From contig NZ_MRTQ01000010.1 of assembly GCF_001956215.1 (NCBI RefSeq), positions 1-64,000 on the forward strand: a stretch of DNA of 64,000 bases. The letters run 5' to 3'. The number at the start of each line of letters is the position of its first letter. Within the stretch, counting starts at the first letter, position 1. Below are positions 54,018-62,200 of this stretch, one piece after another. A model generated the notes under the pieces. It had not been told where the DNA came from, searched no databases, and was given only the letters and a program-made list of their open reading frames with translations. The stretch comes from Paenibacillus sp. FSL R5-0490. Lineage in GTDB: Bacteria; Bacillota; Bacilli; Bacillales; Cytobacillaceae. A program made the position numbers and the translations under genes.

Positions 54018-55397
54018 ATGATGAGCAGAACATTACCTGTGCAGAAAAATGATTATATAGATGTTACATTTGAGGATTTGACCCATGAAGGGGCAGGAGT
54101 GGCAAAGGTGGACGGTTATCCGCTTTTTGTGCCGGATGGGCTTCCCGGTGAGAGAGCAAAGGTAAAAGTGATTAAGGTGAATAAGGGATATGGATTTGGG
54201 CGCCTGATCGAGACATACGAAAGCAGCCCATACCGGGTAGAAGCACCCTGCCCGATTTATAAGGAATGCGGCGGATGTCAGCTGCAGCACCTGAGCTATG
54301 AAGGCCAGCTTCTCGCCAAGGAAAAACAGGTCAGAGATGTTCTGGAAAGAATCGGGAAGCTTGAGGGCGTCAAGGTGCATCCGGTTCTCGGCATGAAGGA
54401 TCCGTGGCGCTACAGAAATAAAGCGCAGGTTCCGATTGGAGAGCAGGAGGGCGGTCTGATCGGCGGGTTTTACCAGCAGCGCACCCACCAGATCATCGAT
54501 ATGAAGGAATGTCTCATTCAGCAGGAAAAAAATGATGAGGTTGTTCAAAAGGTAAAGGAAATTTGCGGCCGCTATGGTGTTCGCGCTTATGATGAAGGCA
54601 GGCATAAAGGCGAGCTCCGCCACGTGATGGCGCGCTATGGGCTTGCGTCCGGCGAAGTGATGATTGTTCTTGTTACCAGGACGAACGAGCTTCCGCATAA
54701 GCAAAAGATTGCGGAAGAGATTGCATCAAGCATCGAAGGTGTTAAATCCATCGTCCATAACGTGAATTCGCGGAAGACAAATGTGATCATGGGAGATGTT
54801 ACACGAGTCCTTTGGGGCGAAGAAGTGATCTATGATTTTATTGGCGATATCAAATTTGCGATTTCAGCACGCTCCTTTTATCAAGTGAATCCGGAGCAAA
54901 CGAAGGTTTTATATGATAAGGCATTGGAATATGCGGATTTGAGCGGTGAAGAAAAAGTTATCGATGCGTACTGCGGTATTGGCACCATCTCTCTTTTCCT
55001 GGCACAGAAAGCAAAAGAAGTGTTCGGTGTTGAAATCGTGCCGGAAGCCATTGAGGATGCGAAGAGGAATGCGGAACTGAACCGGATGACAAATGCTTCA
55101 TTCGCAGTGGGGAAAGCAGAAGAAGTAATTCCTGAATGGTATAAAAAGGGGAACATGGCAGATGTGCTGGTCGTTGACCCGCCGAGAAAGGGCTGTGATG
55201 AAGCCCTTTTGAAAACCATCTTAAGTATGAAGCCAAAGAAAGTCGTCTATGTATCCTGCAATCCGGGAACATTGGCAAGGGATCTGCGTATTTTGGAGGA
55301 TGGCGGATATAAAACCATCGAAGTGCAGCCTGTGGACATGTTCCCGCAGACTATGCATTGTGAAGCAGTCGCGGGATTGGAATGGAAATGTAACTGA
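54018..55397 (+). CDS. rlmCD: 23S rRNA (uracil-5)-methyltransferase RlmCD
   Basis: 459 aa. N-terminal TRAM domain ([36 protein letters not shown]) precedes a 4Fe-4S motif ([19 protein letters not shown], with a fourth Cys in KECLIQ) and a SAM-binding methyltransferase ([28 protein letters not shown]; catalytic Cys in [13 protein letters not shown]). In B. subtilis YefA methylates U747 and U1939 of 23S rRNA. ATG 54018 follows AAAGGAAG; ATG 54021 is the next codon. The accessory island begins right after it. Confidence 0.95.
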   Translation: MMSRTLPVQKNDYIDVTFEDLTHEGAGVAKVDGYPLFVPDGLPGERAKVKVIKVNKGYGFGRLIETYESSPYRVEAPCPIYKECGGCQLQHLSYEGQLLAKEKQVRDVLERIGKLEGVKVHPVLGMKDPWRYRNKAQVPIGEQEGGLIGGFYQQRTHQIIDMKECLIQQEKNDEVVQKVKEICGRYGVRAYDEGRHKGELRHVMARYGLASGEVMIVLVTRTNELPHKQKIAEEIASSIEGVKSIVHNVNSRKTNVIMGDVTRVLWGEEVIYDFIGDIKFAISARSFYQVNPEQTKVLYDKALEYADLSGEEKVIDAYCGIGTISLFLAQKAKEVFGVEIVPEAIEDAKRNAELNRMTNASFAVGKAEEVIPEWYKKGNMADVLVVDPPRKGCDEALLKTILSMKPKKVVYVSCNPGTLARDLRILEDGGYKTIEVQPVDMFPQTMHCEAVAGLEWKCN

Positions 55398-55426
55398 CCA
55401 AAGTTTCTTACCGACAACACAATAAA

Positions 55427-55710
55427 CCTATCCGATTTCTCCATCAAGTGAGAATAAAGATCTCGCAAAAAAGCGTGAGAAAGACAGGGCTATCCCTTAC
55501 GGGATAAGCCTTTTTCTTTTTGAGTCAAACGGAAGACTCTTTTCGATTTAAAGAAAAAGCGTGAAAAAAAGAGGGGAAATAGCGTGAAGAAAAGTGTGAA
55601 AAAGAGTGGGAAGGAGCGGGAGAAGGAGAATTCGGAAGACTTTTTTCGAACTTCGGTGGAATGCGGGTTTGGGTAGGTGATTTCGGAAGGGAATTTTGCG
55701 GGAGTCCATA
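55427..55710. repeat. left flanking direct repeat of the accessory island
   Basis: About 285 bp aligned with 60237-60529. A 37-bp identical block is at 55491-55527, and a 29-bp identical block around 55609-55637. Inside is the hairpin TATCCC-TTAC-GGGATA followed by AGCCTTTTTCTTTTT, which can terminate rlmCD, and several GCGTGAAAAA-like motifs. Confidence 0.9.
55487..55521 (+). terminator. rlmCD terminator in left repeat
   Basis: GGCTATCCC/GGGATAAGCC imperfect stem with TTAC loop, then TTTTTCTTTTT. Confidence 0.75.
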
Positions 55711-55994
55711 GTAGATAGCAAAAAGACGAAAAACTAACGTATTTTCTCTTTTTTGTTAAGGGTTAAGGTAGCAAAGAGAAAAACAGAATTGTGTAACTGA
55801 AGAATAAAACCCTTATTTGTTAAAACAGACTTTTCCACAGTTTATCCACACCGAGAATAATCATTTTTATAAAAAGAGTGAGAAAAAGCCAGTTATCCCC
55901 GACCTATCAACAATCGAGGAAAAGCGGGAGACAAAACTATAAGGTATGACATAACCCTGATAATTCGGTAGACATACCATCAGTCGTTTTCTCA

Positions 55995-56032
55995 GTTTTT
56001 TGTTTAATCGAACGTTTGATTAAACAAAAAAC
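55995..56032. promoter_or_regulatory. 38-bp near-perfect palindrome
   Basis: GTTTTTTGTTTAATC and GATTAAACAAAAAAC flank GAACGTTT. The dyad continues through AACGTT with one mismatched pair. T-runs lie 5' of the stem on both strands, so it is not a terminator; an operator or cruciform is more likely. Confidence 0.6.
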
Positions 56033-56403
56033 AAGCCTTGTTGAATATGTAATAAAGCGAGAAAGAAAAACTGATATATTATTTAAAACATATATGAAAT
56101 TAAAAATACCGACTCTTGCACAAAAATAACTTTCCAAGACCCAATGTTGGTGATCCGATTTGGATATACCAATCTATCAAGACTTAGGAAAAAATATGAT
56201 AATCACTACAGAATTTTAAAAATATGTAAAGAAGATTGAAGTGTACCTCTATAAGTAATGAGCAGTTGATTAGAAGGATGTACATAAAATCATATATTAC
56301 TTGGATTGTGATGTTCAGGCATGATGTCTTGACATTTTTTTAATAGTAAAACCATGTTGAAATCTAAATAACTTTACATTTTAATTTTATTTGAATATGA
56401 AAC

Positions 56404-56432
56404 TTGACTAATTAGACAAAAAAGTAAATAAT
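56404..56432 (+). promoter_or_regulatory. promoter of the island operon
   Basis: TTGACT, 17-bp spacer, AATAAT. Transcription would begin near 56439, which favours ATG 56464 over ATG 56434. Confidence 0.5.
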
Positions 56433-56463
56433 AATGGTAGATTATGGAGTGGAGAGTGAGTTA

Positions 56464-57150
56464 ATGAATTCTAAAATAAAAGAATGTATGTTGAGTCCTG
56501 AACAGAGATACTTAATCCTTCAAGGAATTAAGAATAGCAAGGAAGCGTTTCGAGAGTCAACCCAATCAATCCCAAACACAGTCACCAAGAAGCACACTCC
56601 TCATTTGCTATCTGATTTAATAAACGAGCATGTTTTGAGAATGATAGAACAGAATCCTCACACACAAATGAAAGTTTATCCCAAGATTGCTGGATTTCAC
56701 CCATATATTGCAATTCATGATACCGTAAGAAACATATTCATCCTACTTTCTAAATTGCCTAAAAGCAAATATATAATGAGTCCGAGTGGCTATAGAAAAG
56801 AATTTTCATCTGCCAACTTGAATCGCCTTTTGGATATGGGGGTTCCACAAGATGAATTGTTGAAAGATGTCCCTGTATATCAAGGATCGCTATTTTTAGG
56901 CGAGGCTAATCAGCCTTTTGGCATCATCGTTTGCTATGATAGCAAGAGCGATATTGTTTTTGAGGGAGCTTTAAGACCAGACCAGGAAGATTGGATTTTT
57001 AAAGAAGACATTACAGATGATATTAATCTTACAACTGGCAGTCTCTTTGGTCTAAATAGCCATAACCTGGAAGATATTAAAGTTACATTAAAAACTACAA
57101 CGGCAGACGATGAAATTGTCTTAAAACTAAAAAATAGTACGTCATCATAG
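56464..57150 (+). CDS. island protein 1, DUF5986-like
   Basis: A 228-aa soluble protein. Features are a helical N-terminal part (KIKECMLSPEQRYLILQGIKNSKEAF), a basic HTPHLLSDLINEHVLRMIEQ segment, then a mixed domain (VYPKIAGFHPYIAIHDTVRNIFILLSKLP, GSLFLGEANQPFGIIVCYDSKSDIVFEGALRPDQEDWIF). The layout resembles DUF5986 proteins, which in my recollection occur beside XRE-ImmA/IrrE genes; the name is tentative. ATG 56464 follows GGAGAGTGA. It lies 30 nt before the XRE-ImmA gene and is probably cotranscribed. No enzyme motif is evident. Confidence 0.65.
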   Translation: MNSKIKECMLSPEQRYLILQGIKNSKEAFRESTQSIPNTVTKKHTPHLLSDLINEHVLRMIEQNPHTQMKVYPKIAGFHPYIAIHDTVRNIFILLSKLPKSKYIMSPSGYRKEFSSANLNRLLDMGVPQDELLKDVPVYQGSLFLGEANQPFGIIVCYDSKSDIVFEGALRPDQEDWIFKEDITDDINLTTGSLFGLNSHNLEDIKVTLKTTTADDEIVLKLKNSTSS

Positions 57151-57180
57151 ATTTACGTAAATAGTTGGGAGTAAAAGTAT

Positions 57181-58314
57181 ATGAATACTGATCAAGAATT
57201 GAAATTTAATCCAAAAAGGCTAAGGGAGGCTCGTTTAATACGGGGGTTATCAATCAGTGAACTTGCTGAACAGCTCCACATTTCAAAGCAAGCGATATCC
57301 CAATTTGAACTTGGAGATTATACGCCTAAATCTGAAACAATGATGGCTATAATCAATACTCTAAAATTCCCGAAAAACTTTTTTTATAAAGATTATAAGG
57401 ATCAGTTTGTTGGTAATACGTTTTTTAGGGCGAATGCTACAGCTACAAAAAAAAGTAAAGAAACTCAGCTAAACAAAACCCTCTTGGCTGGATATATTTA
57501 CGAGTATTTATTTGACTATATTGAGTTTCCAGAACTGAATCTGCCAGACATAACTGAGTTCGATAATGAATGGGATAATGAATCCATTGAGAAGTTGGCA
57601 AAAAATTTACGTGAATATTGGGGTATTGGTGATAAGCCAATCCCTAATATTGTCCATTTAATAGAGCGAAATGGGATTATGGTCTTCTCTGTAGATACGG
57701 ATAGCCAAAAGGTAGATGCTTTCTGCCAGCATAGAAAAGGAAGACCGTTTATATTTCTTGGGAATGATAAACAATCTGCTTTTAGAAGGCAATTCGATGC
57801 AGGGCATGAGTTAGGACATATTCTAATGCATAAGGATATTGACAATCAAGAAGTGCTAAATAAACTTGAATTCAAACAAATGGAGAACCAAGCACACCGC
57901 TTCGCTTCTGCCTTTTTATTACCTGCAGAGGCCTTTGCAAAGACGGTGACATCAACTTCTTTGCTACACTTTATTGAGTTGAAAAAATATTGGAATGTGT
58001 CTATGGGAGCAATGATATATAGATGTTTCGATTTAGGGCTAATTGATGAAAGTCGGTACACCTCTTTACAGAAACAAATGTCTATGAAAAAAATTAGAAC
58101 GAAAGAACCTCTTGATGATGTATTTCCTCTTCAACAGCCTGTTGTACTAAAGAAAAGCATCCTCATGTTGCTTGAAAACAATGTAAAAAATGAATTGCAG
58201 TTGATTCAAGAAATGGCAGTTCCACAAGAGTATATTGAGATGTTGTGTAACTTGAATAGAGGTACTTTGAATTTCAAGGAACCTGAGCCAACTATAAGGT
58301 TAGTTAAAAAGTAA
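57181..58314 (+). CDS. XRE regulator fused to ImmA/IrrE zinc metallopeptidase
   Basis: 377 aa. Residues 10-68 are an XRE helix-turn-helix (RLREARLIRGLSISELAEQLHISKQAISQFELGDYTPK). Residues 155-250 are ImmA/IrrE-like, with HELGH at 209-213 and the third ligand probably E235 in ENQAHRFASAFLLP. The C-terminal 100 residues are helical. In phages and mobile elements such proteins sense DNA damage or infection and cleave or displace a repressor. Here sensor and DNA-binding part are one chain. GGGAG precedes the ATG. Confidence 0.9.
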   Translation: MNTDQELKFNPKRLREARLIRGLSISELAEQLHISKQAISQFELGDYTPKSETMMAIINTLKFPKNFFYKDYKDQFVGNTFFRANATATKKSKETQLNKTLLAGYIYEYLFDYIEFPELNLPDITEFDNEWDNESIEKLAKNLREYWGIGDKPIPNIVHLIERNGIMVFSVDTDSQKVDAFCQHRKGRPFIFLGNDKQSAFRRQFDAGHELGHILMHKDIDNQEVLNKLEFKQMENQAHRFASAFLLPAEAFAKTVTSTSLLHFIELKKYWNVSMGAMIYRCFDLGLIDESRYTSLQKQMSMKKIRTKEPLDDVFPLQQPVVLKKSILMLLENNVKNELQLIQEMAVPQEYIEMLCNLNRGTLNFKEPEPTIRLVKK

Positions 58315-58392
58315 TGAATAAATTTAACACCAATAGATTGAAGAAGGGAGTAATGGATATTTTATTTCTGATGCTGGAAAGGATGAATTTTA

Positions 58393-59202
58393 ATGGTAAC
58401 GGGTACAAGTGAATGTTTCCTTTGCAAAGAAAAAAAGCCATTAAAAGCAAGTCATATAATTCCAAAGTTTGTTGGAAAGTGGCTGAAAGATACATCGGCA
58501 ACTGGCTATTTACGTGAAACAAAGAATGCTGATAGGAGACAGCAAGATATAACGAAATTACCTTTATTATGCAATGATTGCGAACAACTATTTTCAAAAA
58601 GTGAAAAATTATTTGCAGAAAAAATTTTTAAACCATTTCAAGATGGAGAAAAACGATTTGATTATAATATATGGTTAATATATTTTGTCATTTCCGTTCA
58701 ATGGAGAATAATTACTACCCAAAAAGATACTGCAAAAGAGATTCCCGATTTTCTATTGAGTCATTTAGATACCGCATCTGCAATATGGAGAGAGTTTTTA
58801 CTTGGTAACAGTAACAATGTTGGTTCTTATGCCCACCATATGTTCTTCTTAGATACAATAGCAACGGTTGGTGACAATCTAACATTGCCTGATAAACCCA
58901 ATATGTATTTATTAAGATCAATTGACAGTACAATTGCGTCAAATGGAAAAGATACATTATTTGTATATACCAAGTTACCAGGTATTATTATAGTTTCACA
59001 TATTTATCCCAATAATATGAGAGGTTGGGATAAAACTAAGATTGTAAAAAGAGGAACTATAAAAATCCCTCAGGTTTGCGCTGTTAAAGGGTTTGGAGAA
59101 TTTTTAAATCATAGAATAGAAGAATCGAGGAATTACACAATAAGTGAAAACCAAATCACAAAAATTAATGAAGAAGTAAGAAAAAATGAAAAACATTGCT
59201 AA
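58393..59202 (+). CDS. HNH-like zinc-binding protein
   Basis: 269 aa. The N-terminal domain has C8-x2-C11, ASHIIP (H21) and LLCNDCE (C60-x2-C63), the frame of a zinc-bound HNH/treble-clef nuclease. The usual acidic residue before H21 is Ser and the His after the second CxxC is Glu, so catalysis is uncertain. The remaining 190 residues (NIWLIYFVISVQWRIITTQKDTAKEIPDFL, GSYAHHMFFLDTIATVGDNL) are unrecognised. AAAGGATG precedes the ATG. It is probably the effector or a DNA-binding member of the module. Confidence 0.7.
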   Translation: MVTGTSECFLCKEKKPLKASHIIPKFVGKWLKDTSATGYLRETKNADRRQQDITKLPLLCNDCEQLFSKSEKLFAEKIFKPFQDGEKRFDYNIWLIYFVISVQWRIITTQKDTAKEIPDFLLSHLDTASAIWREFLLGNSNNVGSYAHHMFFLDTIATVGDNLTLPDKPNMYLLRSIDSTIASNGKDTLFVYTKLPGIIIVSHIYPNNMRGWDKTKIVKRGTIKIPQVCAVKGFGEFLNHRIEESRNYTISENQITKINEEVRKNEKHC

Positions 59203-59353
59203 ATTCCAAATCAATTGAGGCAATGATAGCAGACGAAGAGTTAAAACAATTTAAAAACAGATTGTAGATTTTTTTATGAATTATGCTTAAAAGTGGCCAA
59301 GTTTTTATGGTTGTTCTGGTTCGGAAACATTGATTTATAGGAGGTTAGTGTCA

Positions 59354-59611
59354 ATGAAGGATATGGAAAAAATTGTGACCCTAAAGTGTGTTGTGTGTGG
59401 AAATGACCAATTTTCATGTGTTGACGAATCAATCGAAGATATACAGGATGCCCCTGATGAAGCAGAGGTTAAGTGTTCGGATTGTGGGAGAGTAACAACA
59501 AAAGAACAACTTTTTGAAGATAACAGCGAGGTAATTGAGGCTAATGTCGAAGACTTTAAAGAAGAAATTGTTAAACAACTCCAGAAGGATTTCAAGAAGT
59601 TGTTTAAGTAG
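59354..59611 (+). CDS. small zinc-ribbon protein (ECs_2282-like)
   Basis: 85 aa. Two knuckles, CVVCGNDQFSC and CSDCG, form a zinc ribbon, joined by an acidic stretch (DESIEDIQDAPDEAE). A helical C-terminus ends QKDFKKLFK. It matches the pattern I recall for the ECs_2282 family of putative zinc-binding proteins found on mobile elements. GGAGGTTAG precedes ATG 59354. Its stop TAG overlaps the ribosome site of the next gene. Confidence 0.72.
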   Translation: MKDMEKIVTLKCVVCGNDQFSCVDESIEDIQDAPDEAEVKCSDCGRVTTKEQLFEDNSEVIEANVEDFKEEIVKQLQKDFKKLFK

Positions 59612-59619
59612 GAGGCTTT

Positions 59620-60117
59620 ATGGATTCAATCGAACTGTGGTTAAAGTTTAAAGAGATTTTTGTCGACATTGTGAAATACGGCTTTCCATCAATAGCTATC
59701 CTATTATCCATCCTATCCTTTAGAGATTCCAGGAAAGCAAATAAGATAAGGGATAGGCTCAATGAATTAGAGGAGAAACTAAAGAGATATGCGATAGAGG
59801 AAAAGGAAAAAGAACGAGAACAAGCCAGTAAAGCATGTGTCGATGCTCGAATAGTGAATATAGCCAAGAACAAATACAAACTCAAAGTTTGGAATTCTGG
59901 TAAAGCTACAGCTTATAATGTCGATTATGAAATTCCACCTGAATATAACGGCGTAATATGGAGAGACAAAGTTCCATACGAGTTTCTTGAACCAGGGAAA
60001 AGTTTTGAAGAACATGTGATTGTGCATATGGGTACACCAAGAAAATTTACGATCACTACTACATGGGAAGGTGAAAAAGGTACAAAGTATTCAAAGGAGC
60101 AAATATTAACAGTGTAA
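59620..60117 (+). CDS. membrane-anchored coiled-coil protein with Ig-like/CARDB-like domain
   Basis: 165 aa. One membrane helix (IVKYGFPSIAILLSILSF) is followed by a coiled coil (SRKANKIRDRLNELEEKLKRYAIEEKEKEREQASK), then a beta domain (ARIVNIAKNKYKLKVWNSGKATAYNVDYEIPPEYNG and EHVIVHMGTPRKFTITTTWEG). The pattern NSGKATAYNV is common in small Ig-like modules. Orientation is uncertain. It is translationally coupled to the zinc-ribbon gene (TAGGAGG). Function is unknown. Confidence 0.65.
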   Translation: MDSIELWLKFKEIFVDIVKYGFPSIAILLSILSFRDSRKANKIRDRLNELEEKLKRYAIEEKEKEREQASKACVDARIVNIAKNKYKLKVWNSGKATAYNVDYEIPPEYNGVIWRDKVPYEFLEPGKSFEEHVIVHMGTPRKFTITTTWEGEKGTKYSKEQILTV

Positions 60118-60652
60118 GTTCTTTATTTCCATTGAACTAATTTGAATACAAATAAAGGAGAAATCTTATACCTTTAACCTTAACCCTTAAATCTTCTATG
60201 TAACTAAAAATTAAAATTCCTAACCCGTCACAAAAAACCTTTCCGATTTCTCCTTTGAGTGAGAAAAAAGATTTCGGAAAAAAAGCGTGATAAAACCAGG
60301 GTTATCCCTTACGGGATAAGCCTTTTTCTTTTTGAGTCAGTCGGAAAACTTTTTTCGAGTTGGAGAAAAAGCGTGAAAAAAAAGAGGGAGAAAAGCGTGA
60401 GAAAAAGCATGAAAAGAGGGGGGAAGGAGCGGGAGAAGGAGAATTCGGATGACTTTTTTCGATCTCGAAAACGAAGGAATGCGGGTTTCGATGGGGTGAT
60501 TTCTGTGGGAGTTTTTTACGGGAGTACAGAAAGAGGGCAGCTGACCTGAGGGAAAGCTGCTTTTTTTTATTGAGCTCTAAAGAATCCTCATACTTTTTTT
60601 CATATAATTCTGTAAAATATAGTTTATAGAGTTATTAAATGGGGTGAGGTTA
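60118..60652. other. right end of island and leader of the sensor kinase
   Basis: About 535 bp. The inverted 14-mer ACCTTAACCCTTAA is at 60177-60190, the right direct repeat at 60237-60529. A 96-codon frame at 60259-60549 lies entirely in the repeat, has very biased Lys/Arg/Glu content and no equivalent in the left copy, so it is not taken as a gene. Confidence 0.6.
60237..60529. repeat. right flanking direct repeat of the accessory island
   Basis: About 290 bp, aligned end to end with 55427-55710. The identical 37-bp block is at 60303-60339. It keeps the TATCCC-TTAC-GGGATA hairpin with T-run and the GCGTGAAAAA motifs. Divergence outside the blocks is moderate. Confidence 0.9.
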
Positions 60653-62116
60653 ATGGTCAATGATTTCCCGATCCTTGGTAATGATGGTGAATCGATATAT
60701 TCCAATCCTGATGAATTGCTCGATTTGTTCCTGAATTGTACGGCAGATGGGGTTGCCATCATTGATATGGAAAACCGTTTTATAAGGGTCAATCATATGT
60801 ATACGGTGATTTTTGGCTATACCGAAGCGCAGGTTATCGGCAGGAAATTTACCGATTTTCAGAATCTGGAAGAAGTGAAGAAGATTATAAAACTGGTCAA
60901 GCTGGGGAAGGTTTACAGCAATGTGATCACACAGCGCTATCATCAGGATGGTTCGATTCTGGATATATCGGTTTCCTATTCTCCTTTCAGAAATTCCAAG
61001 GGAAAAATCATAGCTGTTCTGGCTATATTCCGTGATATGACAGAGTTTAAAAGTATGGAGAGGGAATTAAGAAAAACCAGGGAACTGTATGACTTAATTA
61101 CGAAGAATACGACAGATATGATCAAGGTCTTCACAAGGGAACAAACGGTGATTTATGCATCCCCATCTCATGAAAAAGTATTGGGATATTCGCCGCTGCA
61201 GCTTGTGGGGAAGTCCTGCACCACTTTCATATATTCAGAGGAAGAGAGGGAAAAGTTTAACAAGGTCTCTCAAAACCTGCTTAAAACAGGAGAGCCTCAG
61301 CTCCTTGAGACAAAAATGAATACGGCCAATGGTGATGTCGTTTTCGTAGAGGCTAGCATTTCCCCTATTTTCAACGATAGGGGTGAAATTGAATTATTTG
61401 TGGCAGTAGGCAGAAATATAACTGACAGAGTGAATAATGATGCTGTTTTGAGGAATTTGGATCGCCTTTCCATTATTGGACAGCTTGCTGCAGGGGTTGC
61501 CCACGAAATCAGGAACCCGCTGACTTCTTTAAAAGGTTTTTCAAAACTGCTCCAATCAAGCATTAATCAGGAAAAACAGGATAATTATCTTTCCATTATT
61601 ATGGAAGAGCTTGATCGAATTGATATCATTGTCAATGAGTTCATGTCTTTGGCAAAGCCTCAGGCAATCGAGTTTGAGAAAGGAAACTTAATGTCTATTC
61701 TGGAAAGTACGATTAAGGTGCTTCATCCGCAGGCACTGCTTCATAATGTCCAGATTCATCTCAAACATAGTGAGAATGATATTATGCTGTTATGTTCACC
61801 TCCTCAGCTGAAGCAAGTGTTTGTGAACTTTTTAAAAAATGCGATTGAAGCTATGCCAAACGGAGGAAATGTATATGTCAGCACGCAGCAAATAGAGAGC
61901 GGGCGTGTAAGGATTGCTTTTGCAGATGAAGGGGCAGGCATTGATGATGAAATGCTTAAGCATCTTGGGACACCTTTTTATACAACAAAAGATAAAGGAA
62001 TCGGTCTGGGGCTCACAGTCAGCAACAAGATTATACAGGAACATCAAGGGCTGATGACTATCGATAGTTTTATAGGTGAAGGAACTACGGTGACTGTAGA
62101 ATTGGATTGTATATAG
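60653..62116 (+). CDS. PAS-domain histidine kinase, sporulation-kinase type
   Basis: 487 aa, no membrane segment. Two PAS domains (about residues 20-135 and 143-260) precede HisKA with H284 in GQLAAGVAHEIRNPLTSLKGFSKLLQ. The HATPase_c domain has N-box FVNFLKNAIEAMP, GAGI and G2 region GIGLGLTVSNKII. The dimerisation/phosphoacceptor domain is like KinA/KinE, which start the Spo0F-Spo0B-Spo0A phosphorelay. No response regulator is adjacent, also typical. Start ATG 60653 lies behind GGGGTGAGG; GTG 60644 is possible. Confidence 0.88.
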   Translation: MVNDFPILGNDGESIYSNPDELLDLFLNCTADGVAIIDMENRFIRVNHMYTVIFGYTEAQVIGRKFTDFQNLEEVKKIIKLVKLGKVYSNVITQRYHQDGSILDISVSYSPFRNSKGKIIAVLAIFRDMTEFKSMERELRKTRELYDLITKNTTDMIKVFTREQTVIYASPSHEKVLGYSPLQLVGKSCTTFIYSEEEREKFNKVSQNLLKTGEPQLLETKMNTANGDVVFVEASISPIFNDRGEIELFVAVGRNITDRVNNDAVLRNLDRLSIIGQLAAGVAHEIRNPLTSLKGFSKLLQSSINQEKQDNYLSIIMEELDRIDIIVNEFMSLAKPQAIEFEKGNLMSILESTIKVLHPQALLHNVQIHLKHSENDIMLLCSPPQLKQVFVNFLKNAIEAMPNGGNVYVSTQQIESGRVRIAFADEGAGIDDEMLKHLGTPFYTTKDKGIGLGLTVSNKIIQEHQGLMTIDSFIGEGTTVTVELDCI

Positions 62117-62156
62117 TTTGTTCTGCCCATCTCTTTAGGTGTGGTTTTTTTAAAAA

Positions 62157-62200
62157 ATGAAACACGGCCTTGCAGCACATAGCAAGGCCGTGTTTTTATT
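62157..62200. terminator. bidirectional terminator
   Basis: AAACACGGCCTTGC/GCAAGGCCGTGTTT stem with an 8-nt loop between convergent genes. Confidence 0.85.

Larger units (their letters stand above)
55711..56463. other. AT-rich non-coding left part of island
   Basis: About 750 bp without a gene. Contents seen: 14-bp TTAAGGGTTAAGGT at 55756-55769 (inverted copy at 60177-60190); DnaA-box-like TTTTCCACA and TTATCCACA at 55831-55850; a near-perfect palindrome at 55995-56032; and a likely promoter just before the first gene. A small minus frame at 55937-56137 is not supported. Confidence 0.6.

Noticed and set aside
54033-54704. 223-codon minus-strand frame
   Set aside because: Shadow of rlmCD with no ribosome site or recognisable motifs.
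55842-55850. Chromosomal origin of replication
   Set aside because: Only two DnaA-like boxes, and no dnaA, dnaN or gyr genes nearby.
55427-60529. Prophage or integrative conjugative element
   Set aside because: No integrase, structural, relaxase or replication gene is present; only a small cassette.
60259-60549. 96-codon frame in the right direct repeat
   Set aside because: Lys/Arg/Glu-biased, and the left repeat copy does not keep the frame; the repeat is non-coding.
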